Source: Magnolia sinica (lineage: Eukaryota; Streptophyta; Magnoliopsida; Magnoliales; Magnoliaceae). From it: a stretch of DNA of 64,000 nucleotides. The translations under genes were made by a program, and so were the position numbers. The notes beneath the pieces were generated by a model, which ran no database searches, was not told the origin of the DNA, and saw only the letters and a program-made list of their open reading frames with translations. Positions 1 to 11,907 of this stretch are shown one piece after another (positions within the stretch are counted from its first letter, which is position 1; every line of letters begins with the position of its first letter). The stretch covers positions 64,860,001-64,924,000 of the forward strand of contig NC_080586.1 in NCBI RefSeq assembly GCF_029962835.1. The letters are read 5' to 3'.

Positions 1-390
1 AGGCCCAAGCTTGGCTTAAACCCAAGTCGAGCGTATGCTACTTGCCGCCATTATTCTAAATATTTGAGAGGGAGCCGGAGAATAAGGGCCATGCATATGT
101 ACTCTTAGAAAAAGAAATGGGTGAGATAGAAATGCGTAACCTGAACGAGGAGATTGCACCATTTTAAGACAATAAATGCCCTTGCATCAATCAAACTAGC
201 ACTACAAAGAGTTCCAATAGGTTTGCCTACAGAATAATCCGTGCCCAATCCTAAGATTATTGTTACCTAATAGATGCATTACTATTGTACAATATGAACA
301 CGTTTAAAAAATAACCTAGAAAGATAGAAGAAAAGAGGGCAGTAGGGACTTACAATTTACACCCTTTTGTTCCATCTGCATAAATTTTTT
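1..390. other. Left flank of the retrotransposon nest, nothing recognised
   Basis: This AT-rich sequence has no open frame or repeat that I recognise. It ends in TATAC at 391-395, directly before the TG of element B's LTR, so TATAC is the candidate left target-site duplication of B. The matching right copy is not present because B's other end is truncated. Confidence 0.4.
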
Positions 391-395
391 TATAC

Positions 396-837
396 TGTTG
401 ATGCAGTTTTCCGGTAGATCCATTATGTGGGCTTTTCTTAAACCTATAGAAATAGTAAAGAGGGACAAAGGAGGCCCTGGCTAACGTAGGGAACTCTCCG
501 ATGCCTAAGACAGGATCGAGGTCTTTAAGAATTGAATAGCATCTCCAGAAGAGAGACACCAATCGAATAGTAGGGTTTTGTTTTTCAACATACCTTGAAA
601 GGAGGAAAGTAGCTATATTTATAGGAGACCTAGAACAGCGTTCCGATTGGATTCTTCCTTGATTTCTTGACTGTAATCCAAGATTTAAGTGAGATGAGGG
701 ATTCCCGAGATTGTTGGGATCCGATATTATTCCTTGGAGATCTTAAAAGATCCTCCGGGGCATTAGAAGTTTATCCAAATCTTCTAGCATCGTTGATTTG
801 TGGTCGTGCGGCTCCCGACCTATAGTCGATCCGTAAC
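396..837 (-). repeat. Element B 3' LTR, distal part
   Basis: This matches 47510-48050 over its whole length, starting at TGTTGATGCAGTTTTCCGG. The copy is interrupted after 837 by element A and resumes at 11610. It lacks about 84 bp present in the other LTR (about 47904-47987), with the join inside CTTCTAGCATCG near 783-793. Confidence 0.9.
616..624 (-). promoter_or_regulatory. TATA box of element B LTR
   Basis: CTATAAATA lies on the minus strand and is conserved in the other LTR copy at 47729-47737. It is the likely core promoter of the element. Confidence 0.55.
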
Positions 838-3115
838 CGTTAAGGGTCGAATATTACACATTAGACCACAGTTATTAACTGCTTTTACAAACATGATATT
901 GTTTAATGCCCTATTTTAATCGTGTTTGTGGTGCAAGGTGTATTTACAAGCGTGGACTGAAAAATGGTGCTAAAAGCTTGGATTTGATGCTCTAAAGTAA
1001 CCAAGGCAAGGGACGGACTCCATGGGACCAAGATCGAAGGATTTGCACAGAATAGATCTAAGAAAATCACGTGATCAACGATGAAGAGGCATGAAAATCA
1101 TCCAGAATGCAAAATCACAGGGTTTCAGTTATTTGTTCCGCTTGAGACTTCATATATGAGCTGAGGACACTAAATTAACCGTACACATGAAATTTCACCC
1201 ATTGGATCCCTCTAGAAGTAGCCCAACGAAAAGATTAGACCCCATATCCCTGATTTGGGGCCCACTTTATCTCTGGATATGCTTAAATGTTGGACTCAAC
1301 GCCTTAAATGGGGAGAAAAAATGAATGGATGGATTGGATTTCTCATAAACATCACAAAGGATACCACCTGGCATAGCGTGTGCACATTGCACAAGTGCAC
1401 TAGAGGTGCACTGTAATTCAAGATGGGTCAAACCGACTTTGACCCATCTCCTTTTCAAAAACGGCAACTGCCGTTCTCTGCTGCTGCGTAAACAAACGAA
1501 CAACGTCCGTTTGAGGGAAGTTGTGGGCCACCATCACGGCCCGTAGGGTTGATCTGGACCATTCATTCAAAGCCCAAAGGCTGTATGACAGGTCATAGAG
1601 GAGGAAAATCCAAAGAAACAACAATATTGCTTTCCATACATTCAACTACAGAATAGACGGCAGAAACGATGAGTCAATGGGCCGAAATAACAGACATCCA
1701 AAACTGATATTCCCAACATAAATTCTGGGTAGATTGCAATGGACGGTGTGGATTTCCCAACTGATGATGAATGTGGACCCCACCGTCAGCCAACGCAAGC
1801 TGCTGTGCGTGCGCAGGCTCTGCTTATGCAATCCGGAGAGACCCGGACGATCCGGGTCGTTCTGCAAGCTTGGCCAGGATTGGCCCATCGATCCTAGCCA
1901 TCCAAAACCTTCTTATGGGGTGGCCGACCATCGCCAAGGAGTCTGAACGCTCAGATCTTACACTTGGCGGATCTTTTCGCCGAACATCTCACCCAGATGC
2001 AACCTGTTGCGTCTCCTTTCGCTGCGAAAGATGCTGTGGACAGTGTTCTCCACCAACAACTCTTCACCGCCTTCATTGCTTATAAAAGGGAGAGAAGGAA
2101 GGGAAAGAGGACATCTCGCCTGGTTGTGGACGTGAGGGAGAAAGAGGATCATCAGATCCTTGGGGCAGCCGTGGAGATAGGGAACGTGAAGCACAGAACG
2201 AGAAAGAGATTGGAAAGAAATCAAAGGGATGTGCTTCTTATCAATTATATTTTTCTTCTTTCCATTTAAATCTATGTTGCTTCCCACGAATTCTTAATTT
2301 CTTAGCTAGGGCTGAGATGACGCCCCTAATTTGAATGATTCTTGTTATTTGTTGATTTTATCCGGAATTGATTGATTTATTTCTTTCTCTATTGTGATTA
2401 AATGAAAACTTCACACCTCTCCAATCTATGAGCTTAACCAAAGTCTAGAAGTGGATGTTGTTTAGAATCTTATTCTAGGTGTGCTTGTGTCTGACCATGA
2501 ACAGGTTTTCCTACAGAGAACGAAATAGGAATTTACATCTATTCATGCCTAAACATGGATGGATAGATGTGATCCTTGAGATTTTTCCAATTTCATCTTC
2601 TGTGATTCGTAATTAAGATATTATATAGTAGATGTGGATTTAAGTGGTTTTATTGATTCTTAATGTCTATGTATACATGATAATTGATGTGCATACATTA
2701 GGGACAACTGATGTTAAGGGAAAAATCATTTGTGCTTCAAGGGAATTATACATCCTATGTGCCTGACCAAGGATACAGATTGTACTTTATTTATTGAATT
2801 TACGTCATTCTGAATTAGGGTGAATCAACAGGTAAAACAAGAGTTAGGAGAATTAGGGGTGGATTTGAAAGTCCAAGTGTTCTCCTTGAGTGAATTTTCT
2901 TCTTGTTCTCAGTTATTTTTCATTGATTTTTTTTTTTTTTTACTTAATAACTAGCTAAACTATTTGTTGGATTATTTAAGAAGAATTATAAAATTTGAAT
3001 TGTGACAGCCAGTCCTCGTGGGAACGATCTCGAAATACGTACCGTGTCTACACCTAATTCGTATACTTGCGAGTTTAAAATCAATTTAAATCAAGTTGGT
3101 TTAAATAAAACATCA
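838..3115 (+). repeat. Element A 5' LTR
   Basis: This aligns end to end with 9347-11604. It contains a TATA box (2081) and ends with AATAAAACATCA. The small frames inside it are not conserved between the two LTRs and are not genes. Confidence 0.92.
2081..2089 (+). promoter_or_regulatory. TATA box of element A LTR
   Basis: TATAAAAGG is followed by a purine-rich leader and is repeated at 10571-10579 in the 3' LTR. It is the likely core promoter, which puts the U3/R boundary near 2110. Confidence 0.6.
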
Positions 3116-3121
3116 AGTTTT

Positions 3122-3139
3122 TGGGGCCGTTGCCAGGGA
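3122..3139 (+). other. Primer binding site of element A (tRNA-Asp type)
   Basis: TGGGGCCGTTGCCAGGGA lies six bases after the LTR end. It resembles the tRNA-Asp-complementary site usual in Athila-like elements, with a few mismatches that I attribute to decay. Confidence 0.7.
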
Positions 3140-3484
3140 CTATTTCGGTCCAATTGGATTTAGGATTCTCTCTTATCATAATTCATAGCCCTAGGATATT
3201 TCTCGCATCATTTCGTAAATTTTAGGAAACTTAATTTATTTTTGTCTTTATTTTCTACAAGAATTGAGGAAGGAAGCTGAAAAAGAAAAAATTGTCTTCA
3301 AAGTGAAGGAGGAGCTCCCAATTCTTCGGAAATCAATCATCTCCTTTTCCGGGTTCTTTCTTCTAATTCTTGTTTGCACAGTTTCATCTTGCTTTTAGGA
3401 ATTCATGATTTTTAGGTCTAGTTTTATTTCTCTTAGGTTGCATCTTAGTTTGGCTTTCTTTCCTATATTACAGTAATTCAGTTT

Positions 3485-4660
3485 ATGCTAGGATGTAAAT
3501 CTCTGAACATAGAACTAGCACCTTTTGATACTGAAATAGAAAGAACATTTCGTAGAAGATTGAGAAACATTCTATTTGAAATGGCAGACGAGAATGGAAT
3601 TAAAGCTCTTAGAGATTATTCAGCTCCTGTCCAATTTAATGCACCTTTATGCATAGTGTTGCCAGCCACCACGGCAGTACACTTTGAACTTAAACCTGGG
3701 GTCATACAATTGTTGCCCTCCTTCTATGGTTTAGATAAGGAGAATCCATATCATCATGTGAAAGAATTCTTACACATTTGCTCTACCTTTAGGTTCCAAA
3801 ACTTTTTAGATAATTTGATCCGTTTGCGCCTTTTTCCTTTTTCTTTGAAGGATAAGGCGAAAGCATGGTTGAATTCTCTAGAAGTTGGGTCTATTACTAC
3901 ATGGGACCAACTGTCTAAGAAGTTCTTAAACAAGTTCTTCATTGTTCACAAAACTAATGCTCTCCGTAGAGAAATTACTAATTTCACACAAAAAGAGGGT
4001 GAGCACTTTCATGAATGTTGGGAAAGATGGAAGGACTTGCTTCTTAAATGTCCACACCATGGTTTTGAGAAGTGGCAACAGGTTCAATACTTCTATGACG
4101 GTTTGACACCCCAAAACCGTCGCATGGTTGATGCCACCAGTGGAGGGTCATTTATGACCAAAAGTGATGTCGAAGCGTGGAATTTCTTTGAAACCTTGTG
4201 TGAAAACTCCTAGCAATGGGACTATTCAAATAGAGGTGAAAGAAGTCCCCAACCACAAAAGAAAGGTGGTATATATGAGATAAGAGTCACGCCAGATCTT
4301 TATGCCAAGATTGATAACCTGACAAAGAAAGTTGATGCTTTGATGTTAAATAATGGACCTCCACAAACAACTCAAATCGAGTCATGTGTCAATGTTCCAG
4401 TCCCGCCCATCCTACGCAGTCTTGTCTATCTGGTGTAGCATTTCCAGAATTTCTCTCTGAACAAGTGCATGCTATGAACACTTTTCGAAGAACTAGGAAT
4501 GATCCTTACTCAGACATGTACAACCCAGGGTGGGCTAGACATCCAAAATTTTCTTGGGCAAAAGAACCACAACAAGGAGGACCATCTGGAAATCCTCCAA
4601 TGCAACCTTACCCCCAAGTTGGCAGTCAACAACTTCAACAGTTTCCGTAATATCAACAAC
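3485..4660 (+). pseudogene. Element A gag (Athila-type), broken
   Basis: The frame from ATG 3485 encodes a typical plant Ty3/Gypsy capsid region, with AKAWLNSL near residue 120 and the ECWERWKDLL block near residue 180. A TAG at 4211-4213 interrupts it, where relatives usually have a glutamine, and the same frame then continues to about 4437. A frame change follows: the zinc-knuckle region (Cys-x-Cys, His, Cys near 4386-4424) and the proline/glutamine-rich tail lie in the next frame, 4384-4650. Gag coats the element RNA. This copy could not make a full protein. Confidence 0.85.
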
Positions 4661-4995
4661 TTCCTTCACAATCAAGGAAACCATCTCTTGAAGATACACT
4701 CAATCTATTTATGCAGAGTTCTCTTCAATTTCAAAAAGACACCCAACAAACTTTACAAGCTAACCAACAAAGCTTACATGCAAATGCACAATCCATTGCC
4801 AAGCTGGAAGTACAGTTGGGTCAACTTGCTACCACATTGAGTGAGAGATAGAAGGGAAAGTTCCCTAGCCAACCTGTGGCAAATCCAAAAGGACAGTATG
4901 AGATTGGCTCTATTTCAAACTAGAAACAATATCATGAGTAAGCTAAATCAATCATTACCCTTAGGTCCGACAAACAGATTGAGAACAAAGTAGAG

Positions 4996-5370
4996 ATGCC
5001 TAGGGAAGAATCAAATTCCAAATCGAAAGACCAAAATGAAGCAGAGAGACACACTAGTGCATCCAAAGTCCAAAAGCACACTGACTCTCCAGGAACCACT
5101 CATGTGTCATCCTATGTGCCTAAAGCACCTTTTCCTCAATGTCTGGCACCAGTTAAGAAAGGAAACAACTTTAATGACATATTGGACATGTTTAAGCAAG
5201 TGCAAATTAACATTCTGTTCCTTGATGCTATCAAGCAGGTCCCTGCTTATGCTAAGTTTTTTAAAGATTTATGCACTCAAAAGCGTAAGCTGAATGTTCG
5301 CAAGAAGGTCTTCCTTGCGGAGCAACTCAGCTCCATGTTCAACACAACACTCCTAAATTTAGGGATCTAG
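4996..5370 (+). pseudogene. Element A gag-pol linker region
   Basis: This frame encodes the conserved segment that precedes the protease in Athila-like polyproteins: a proline-rich PFPQCL block, then a region equivalent to the usual 'YAKFxKDL' motif (AYAKFFKDLC) and a Lys/Arg-rich stretch. It ends at a TAG at 5368-5370, just before the protease, which lies in another frame. Confidence 0.75.
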
Positions 5371-5640
5371 GAGCTCCCATCATTTCTTGTGTCATAGGAG
5401 ATCATAAGATTGAGAAGGCATTGCTTGATTTAGGGGCAAGCATTAATTTGTTGCCATATTCTGTATATGAGCAGCTAGGACTTGGTGAGCTGAAATCAAC
5501 CAAAATAACACTACAACTAGCTGATAGATCTGTCAAGGTGCCTTGTGGTGTTATTGAGGATGTGTTAATCCAGGTTAATAAGTTTTATTTTCTAGTGGAT
5601 TTCATCGTTCTAGATACTCAGTCTGTCTAGATCCCACTAG
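5371..5640 (+). pseudogene. Element A aspartic protease
   Basis: The retropepsin-like domain carries the active-site block LLDLGASINLLP near 5421-5456. Athila proteases use D-L-G-A-S in place of D-T/S-G, so this aspartate is retained. The flap and strand regions follow (LADRSVKVPCGVIEDV), and a stop at 5628-5630 ends the frame before the conserved end of the domain, which continues in another frame. Known role: cleavage of the gag-pol polyprotein. Confidence 0.8.
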
Positions 5641-5713
5641 TCAAATCCCAGTTATCCTTGGACGTCCATTCTTAGCCACATCCAATGCTATCATAAATTG
5701 TAGGAATAGAGTT

Positions 5714-7071
5714 ATGAAGTTGTCTTTTGGTAACATGAAGATTAAACTCAATTCTTTCAATGCTGGACAACAGCCGACAGACTCAGATGATATATATGAA
5801 GTGAACATGATTGAGAGTCTAGTGCATGACTCTTTACTTAAATCTTTCGAAGACACTCTTGAGACTTGTTTAACACATTTTGGCATAGATTTTGATATAG
5901 AAAGTTCCATCCAAGAAGTCAATGCATTGCTTGACTCTAATCTTGTAATGGATACTACAAAATGGAAAGCTAAAGTGAAACTTCTTCCACCATCTGAGTC
6001 TAAATTGGTCCCGTCTATAGAGAAACCACCCGAACTTGACCTTAAACAATTACCTGAAACTCTCAAGTATGCATTTTTAGGTCCTTCTGAGACCCTGCCT
6101 GTCATCATAGCTTTTAATCTTGATAAGGAACAAGAGGGTAAGTTGCTTAATGTTCTTAGAGAATATAAGGCAACTATTGGGTGGATAATAGCAGACATAA
6201 AGGGAATAAGCCCCACTGTGTGTATGCGTTGTATTCATCTTGAAGAAAATATAAAAGCGTCGTGTGAAATGCAAAGGAGGCTTAACCCTAACATGAAAGA
6301 GGTCGTTCAGGCGGAGGTGCTTAAATTGTTAGATGTTGGTATCATTTACCCCATTTCAGATAGCACATGGGTCAGCCCAGTTCAAGTTGTTCCCAAAAAG
6401 TCTGGGATTATGGTGAAAAAAATGATGATAATGAGTTAGTGTCAACCCGCATGACTACGGGTTGGCGAGTTTGTATTGATTACCGTAAACTGAACCTGGT
6501 CACAAGGAAGGATCACTTCCCTCTTCCTTTCATAGACCAGATGCTTGAGAGATTGGAAAGGCATAACTACTATTGTTTCCTGGATGGTTATTCTGGGTAT
6601 AACCAGATTCCCATTGCTCTCGATGATCAAGAGAAAACCACATTTACATGTCCTTTCGGTACATATGTCTATCGGCGTATGCCATTTGGATTGTGTAATG
6701 CGCCTGCTACCTTTTAACGATGCATGATGAGTATTTTTTCATATATGGTTGAGCGTTTCTTCGAGGTTTTCATGGATGATTTTTCAATTTTTGGCTCTTC
6801 ATTTGATGAATGTTTATACCATCTATCTCTTGTCTTGGAAAGATGTAAAAAAATGAACCTTGTATTGAATTGGGAAAAGTGCCATTTTATGGTTCAAAAA
6901 GGGATTGTACTCGGGCATATTATTTCAAGAAAATGCATTAAAGTTGATAAAGCCAAGATTGATTTAATTTATAGTCTTCCTCCACCTAGAACGGTGAAGG
7001 AGATTAGATCGTTCTTAGGGCATGCAGAATTCTACAGGCGATTCATTAAGGATTTTAGCAAAATTTCTTGA
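5714..7071 (+). pseudogene. Element A reverse transcriptase, broken
   Basis: A spacer region leads into the RT domain near 6290 (RRLNPNMKEVV, VSPVQVVPKK). A frameshift lies near 6410-6440, and the domain continues in the next frame with WRVCIDYRKLN, the SGYNQIPI block and the MPFGLCNAPATF block, ending at TAA 6715-6717. The same frame then carries the catalytic box EVFMDDFSIFG (about 6763-6795), the thumb region and the FLGHAEFYRRFI motif to a TGA at 7069-7071. The catalytic FMDD is intact, but at least one frameshift and two stops prevent full translation. Confidence 0.9.
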
Positions 7072-7565
7072 CCCTTATGCAATTTATTAGCTAAAGATGT
7101 TGCATTTGTCCTTAATGATGATTGTCGGAAAGCTTTTGATAAGTTAAAGCATTTATTAACTTTTGCTCCAATCATCCAACCGCCTAATTGGAGTTTACCT
7201 TTTGAGCTTATGTGTGATGCTTCTAATTATGCTGTTGGAGCCGTCTTAGGACAAGGATTGAACAAAATGCCTCATGTCATTTATTATGCTAGTAGGACCC
7301 TAAATGATGCTCAACTTAACCACTCTACTACTAAAAAAAAAATTGTTGGCAGTGGTATTTGCTTTAGACAAATTCAGGTCGTATCTCATAGGATCAAAGG
7401 TTATAGTGTTCTCAGATCATGCAGCATTGAAATAGCTTCTGTCTAAAAAAGATGCTAAACCTTGATTGATTCGTTGGATTCTCTTGCTACAAGAATTCAA
7501 CATTGAAATTCAGGATAAAAAGGGTTCTAAAAATGTGGTGGCAGATCACTTGTCTAGACTTGTCT
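7072..7565 (+). pseudogene. Element A RNase H domain, frameshifted
   Basis: The frame continues after the TGA with the usual RT-RNase H connection and the first catalytic region MCDASNYAVGAVLGQ (7210-7254), then the YYASRTLNDAQLN block. An A10 run at 7335-7344 coincides with a frameshift. The end of the domain is in another frame from 7466 and has the typical ENVVADHLSRL-like end (here KNVVADHLSRL). Known role: degrading the RNA strand after reverse transcription. Confidence 0.85.
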
Positions 7566-7885
7566 TGGAGTCCACAGTGGATCCGTTGCCAATGAACGAG
7601 TCTTTCCCTAATGAACAACTTTTAGTTATTTCTCAATTACCTTGGTATGCAGATATTGTAAATTATCTTGTTCCAAGTCAATTTCCTTCTCATTGGACTA
7701 AACAGGATAAATCCAAATTTTTTGCTGAGGTTAAACATTTCTTTTGGGATGACCCATACTTATTCAAACTTTGCCTTGACCGGGTTATTAGGAGATGTGT
7801 GCCTGAAAGTGAGTTTCATAGTATAATCTCCTTTTGTCATGACCATGCATGTGGTGGTCCATGGTTGCTTTCATTGCTTGTCTAG
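7566..7885 (+). pseudogene. Element A integrase N-terminus; catalytic core deleted
   Basis: The frame contains the pre-integrase segment (SHWTKQDKSKFF, FFWDDPYLFKLC) and the start of the zinc-binding domain (RRCVPES, FCHDHACGG). Directly after this, near 7857-7863, the sequence changes to what normally lies at the extreme 3' end of Athila pol (AAAGACGTTAAGC, then GGGAGGCAACCCAA at 7911-7924). The whole D,D-35-E core and the C-terminal domain are therefore missing through an internal deletion of about 1 kb or more, judged by the usual family length. The copy cannot integrate by itself. Confidence 0.82.
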
Positions 7886-8400
7886 CTAAAGACGTTAAGC
7901 TTAGTGCTCTTGGGAGGCAACCCAACCTTTCATTTCATTTCTTTTTTCTAGTTAGTTAGTTCAATGTTTATAAGTAACATTGCTGCAAACCCTCATGAGA
8001 CTACAACTCATCCACTAGGGGCAACCTACGGGTTTAAAGGCTTATTGCATATGCTAAATGCAATCAAGAGTACTTGTAAAAGTGGTGTAGGTAGGATTTT
8101 ATTTTTGTTATTTTTGTTTTGCTTGAGGACTAGCGAAACTTCTCTTTCAATTTCATTATCTCATATGTATTGCATGCTCATATCTTTTACATTAAGGACA
8201 ATGTAGATTTTAGGTTGGGGGTGGGAGATTAGGTTACCAAATCAGTATTTTCTTGGTCTTGAGCAAAAATTGTGAAATTTTTAAAAATTTTTCTGAAATT
8301 TCTTGTGAATTCGAAGTGATTTTGAAGGATAGTTGTGATTTTAAAATTATAAGATACAGAATGTTGGTAATTTATGACTCTTGGATTCAGCCATCTGTTA

Positions 8401-8720
8401 AATTTCACAGTTAGTTTGAATTGTTAACCCATGATTAGAAGTTTTAAACATTGATTGAGTCATGATTTCACAGGACACATCTTGCTTACACATTATGGTT
8501 TCAGTTTGATGTTGAATTGTAACTTGGTGATCATTAAGCATGGAAGGAACCAACCTGGGAAATTTCACAGTTAAGTTTGAATTGTTAACCCATGATTAGA
8601 AGTTTTAAACATTGATTGAATCATGATTTCACAGGACACATCTCGCTTACACATTAAGGTTTCAGTTCGATATTGAATTGTAACTTGGTAATCATTAAGC
8701 ATGGAAGGAACCAACCTGGG
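8401..8720 (+). repeat. 160-bp tandem duplication in element A
   Basis: Units 8401-8560 and 8561-8720 both start AATTTCACAGTTA and end with GGAACCAACCTGGGA. They differ at only about ten positions by eye, so the duplication is younger than much of the element's decay. Confidence 0.85.
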
Positions 8721-8793
8721 AAATTTGCCCATCATGTTCAATAAGAAGAATAAAAGAAAAAGGAAATTCCCAACTATAAGATAGCTACCTGCG

Positions 8794-8945
8794 GAAAGGG
8801 TTAGGCGATCGAACTTCACCATAGGTTTGCTCCCTATAGGTGTAAATTCGATTCCCCATGGTTGACATTTAGAAAGAGTTAGGCGACTAGTTTTCACCAT
8901 AGGTTTGCTCTCTATAGGTGAGGATTTGATTCCCCTCCTTAGCGT
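8794..8945 (+). repeat. 78-bp direct repeat in element A
   Basis: GAAAGRGTTAGGCGA followed by TTCACCATAGGTTTGCTCYC recurs with an offset of 78 bases (about 8794 and 8872). There are two diverged copies. Confidence 0.7.
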
Positions 8946-9346
8946 TACTGTTCATGGAAAAATCAAAGGCTGGTAGAATGAAAAGTTGATTTGTAAGGCA
9001 AGTGTTGGTTTAGGTTTTGGTTGGCAAGAATTCTCTTGTTGGTTACCAATGGTATCATGGAAATTGACAATTGGATCTCTTAATGATGGTAAGCCGAGAT
9101 TACACTATACAGCCATGAAACTCAATGTTTAGAATTTTCTAATTGATGGATTAATACTTAGAACTTGATTATGAAGCTTATCGTGTGCTTAAGTAAAAAA
9201 TACTGCACACCATTCATGAATCTTAGAATTCTCGCATCTCCACTATTTTTTCACAAGTCACTCGTGTTTACAGGAATTGTCTTGTATTTTTAAAATTAAT
9301 TTTTGCATACTTTGCTCGAGACTAGTAAAATACTGGTTGGGAGTTG

Positions 9347-11604
9347 TGTTGAGGGTCGAATATTGCACATTAGACCCCAGTTATTAACTGCTTTTACGAA
9401 CAGGATACTGTTTAATACCCAATTTTAATCGTGTTTGTGGTGCAAGGTGTATTTACGAGTGTAGACTAAAAAAGGGTACTAAAAGCATGGATTTGACGCT
9501 CTGAAGTAACCAAGGTAAGAGACGGACTCCATGAGACCAAGATCGAAGGATTGACACGCTATAGATCCAAGAAAATCGCGTGATCAATGATGAATGCAAA
9601 ATCACAGGGTTCTAGTCATCTGTTCGGCTTGAGACTTCATACATGGGCTGAGGACACTAAATTAACCATACATATAAAATTTCACCCATTGGATCCCTCT
9701 AGAAGTGGCCCAATAGACAGATCAGACCCCATATCCCTGATTTGGGGCCCACTTTATCTCTGGATATGCCTCAATTTTGGACTCAACGCCTTAAATGGGG
9801 AGAAAAAAATGAATGGATGGATTGGATTGCTCATAAACATCACAGAGGATACCACATGGCATGGCATGTGCACATCGCACAAGTGCACTGAAGGTGCACT
9901 GTAATTCAAGATGGGTCAAACCGACTTTGACCCGTCTCCTTTTCAAAAACGGCAACTGCCGTTCTCTGCTGTTGCGTAAAAGAACGAACAACGTCCATTT
10001 GAGGGAAGCCGTGGGCCACCATCACGGCCCGTAGGGTTGATCTGGACCATTCATTCGAAGCCCAAAGGTTGTATGAACAGGTCCTAGAGGAGGAAAATCC
10101 AAAGAAACAACAATATTGCTTTCCATACATTCAACTACAGAATAGACGGTAGAAATGATGAATCAGTGGGCCGAAATAACAGACATCCAAAACTGATATT
10201 ACCAACCGAAATTCCGCGTAGATTACAATGGACGGTGTGGATTTCCCAACCGATGATGAATGTGGACCCCACTGTCAGCCAGTGCAAGCTGCTATGCGTG
10301 CGCAGGCTCTGTTTACGCAGTCTGGAGAGACCCGAACGATCCGGGTCATTTTGCAAGCTTGGTCAGGATCGGACCATCGATCGTAGCCATCCAAAACCTT
10401 CTTATGGGGTGGCCGACCATCGTCAAGGAGTCTGAATGGCTCAGATCTTACACTTGGCGGATCTTTTCGCCGAACATCTCACCCAGATGCAACCTGTTGT
10501 GTCTCCTTTCGCTGCGAAAGATGCTGCGGACAGTGTTCTCCATAGACAACTCTCCACCACCTTCATTGTTTATAAAAGGGAGAGAAGGAAGGGAAAGAGG
10601 ACATCTCGCCTGGTTGTGGACCTGAGGGAGAGAGGATCATCAGATCCTTGGGGTAGCCGTGGAGATAGGGAACATGAAGCACAGAACGAGAAAGAGAGAT
10701 TGGAAAGAAATCAAAGAGATGTGCTTCTTATCAATTATATTTTTTTTCTTTCCATTTGAATCTATGTTGCTTCCCATGAATTCTTAATTTCTTAGCTAGG
10801 GCTGAGATAAAGCCCCTAATTTGAATGATTCTTATTATTTGTTGATTTCATCCAGAATTGATTGATTTATTTCTTTCTCTATTGTGATTAAATGAAAACT
10901 CCATACCTCTCCAATCTATGAGCTTAACCAAAGTCTAGAAGTGGATGTTGTTTGGAATCTTATTCTAGGTGTGCTTGTGTCTGACCAAGAACAGGTTTTC
11001 CTACAGAGAAAGAAATAGAAATTTACATCTATTCATGCCTAAACATGAATGGAAAGATGTGATCCTTGAGATTTTTCTAATTTTATCTTCTGTGATTCAT
11101 AATTAAGATATTATACAGTGGATGTGGATTTAAGTGGTTTGATTGATTCTTAATGTCTATATATACATGACAATTGATGTGCATACATTAGGGACAACTG
11201 ATGTTAAGGAAAAAATCATTTATGCTTCAAGGAAATTATACATCCTGTGTGCCTGACCAAGGACATAGATTGTGCTTTATTTATTGAATTTACGTCATTC
11301 TGAATTAGGGTGAATCAACAGGTAAAACAAGAGTTAGGATAATTAGGGGTAGATTCGAAAGTCCTAGTGTTCTCCTTGAGTGAATTTTCCTTCTTGTTCT
11401 CAGTTATTTTTCATTGATTTTTTTTATTTTACTTAATAACTAGCTAAACTATTTGTTGGATTATTTAAGAAGAATCATAAAATTCGAATTGTGACAACCA
11501 GTCCTCGTGGGAACGATCTCGTAATACGTACCGTGTCTACACCTGATTTGTATACTTGCGAGTTTAAAATCAATTTAAATCAGGTTGGTTTAAATAAAAC
11601 ATCA
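9347..11604 (+). repeat. Element A 3' LTR
   Basis: It begins TGTTGAGGGTCG and ends AACATCA, and is collinear with 838-3115. Its TATA box is at 10571-10579. Right after it lies GTAAT, the second target-site duplication, then the resumed LTR of element B. Confidence 0.92.
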
Positions 11605-11609
11605 GTAAT

Positions 11610-11889
11610 CGACTTATGATCGATCTATAGTTGATCTGTAACTGACTTATGGCTGATCTATAGTCGATCCATAATCGTCTATCGACTGAGACACGGTCGA
11701 TCCGTAATCGACCTATTGTCGACCTATCGGCTAGGTCGGTAGTACATGGCTATCAAACCTCCTTAGAGGTTACGTTCTTTGGACACAAAGGCTTCACTGG
11801 ACTCGGCGCTCAATTGGCCTGAGCCAGTTCAGTAGAGTTGGTCCATTCCATAAGCCGACTTATCGATTTGTCCATTTTTTCCCTCAACA
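11610..11889 (-). repeat. Element B 3' LTR, proximal part
   Basis: This continues the LTR interrupted by element A. It is rich in short degenerate repeats of the type CGAYYTATRGTCGATC (11610-11730). It ends at 11889 with CCCTCAACA, the inverted form of TGTTGAGGG, adjacent to the PPT. The joined LTR is about 720 bp. Confidence 0.85.
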
Positions 11890-11907
11890 GTGAGCCCCCC
11901 TACTTCT
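11890..11907 (-). other. Polypurine tract of element B
   Basis: On the minus strand AGAAGTAGGGGGGCTCAC lies immediately before the LTR start, the position and composition expected for the plus-strand primer of reverse transcription. Confidence 0.75.

Larger units (their letters stand above)
7886..9346 (+). other. Element A 3' noncoding region with two PPT-like tracts
   Basis: No env-like frame is recognisable. A purine-rich tract TAGGTTGGGGGTGGGAGAT (8211-8229) matches the central PPT-like motif common downstream of pol in Athila elements. The tract just before the 3' LTR, around GGTTGGGAGTTG (about 9335-9346), is a weak PPT. The rest is AT-rich with two local duplications, annotated separately. 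Confidence 0.65.
838..11604 (+). mobile_element. Element A: Athila-type Ty3/Gypsy retrotransposon, complete ends, defective
   Basis: LTRs of 2278 bp (838-3115) and 2258 bp (9347-11604) flank a 6.2-kb internal region. The flanking 5-bp duplications are GTAAC (833-837) and GTAAT (11605-11609). The undisturbed target is still visible in B's other LTR as GATCCGTAATCGACTT near 48021-48035, which proves insertion into B's 3' LTR. The 3' LTR begins TG and ends CA; the 5' LTR start has mutated to CG. Gag, protease, RT and RNase H are recognisable but broken by stops and frameshifts, and the integrase core is absent. A hand alignment of the first 150 LTR bases shows roughly one difference in ten, so the insertion is not recent. 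Confidence 0.93.

Noticed and set aside
1267..2287. Several overlapping frames of 70-109 codons in the 5' LTR of element A and their counterparts at 9791-10759
   Set aside because: They lie in LTR U3/R/U5, are not conserved in frame between the two LTRs and match no family.
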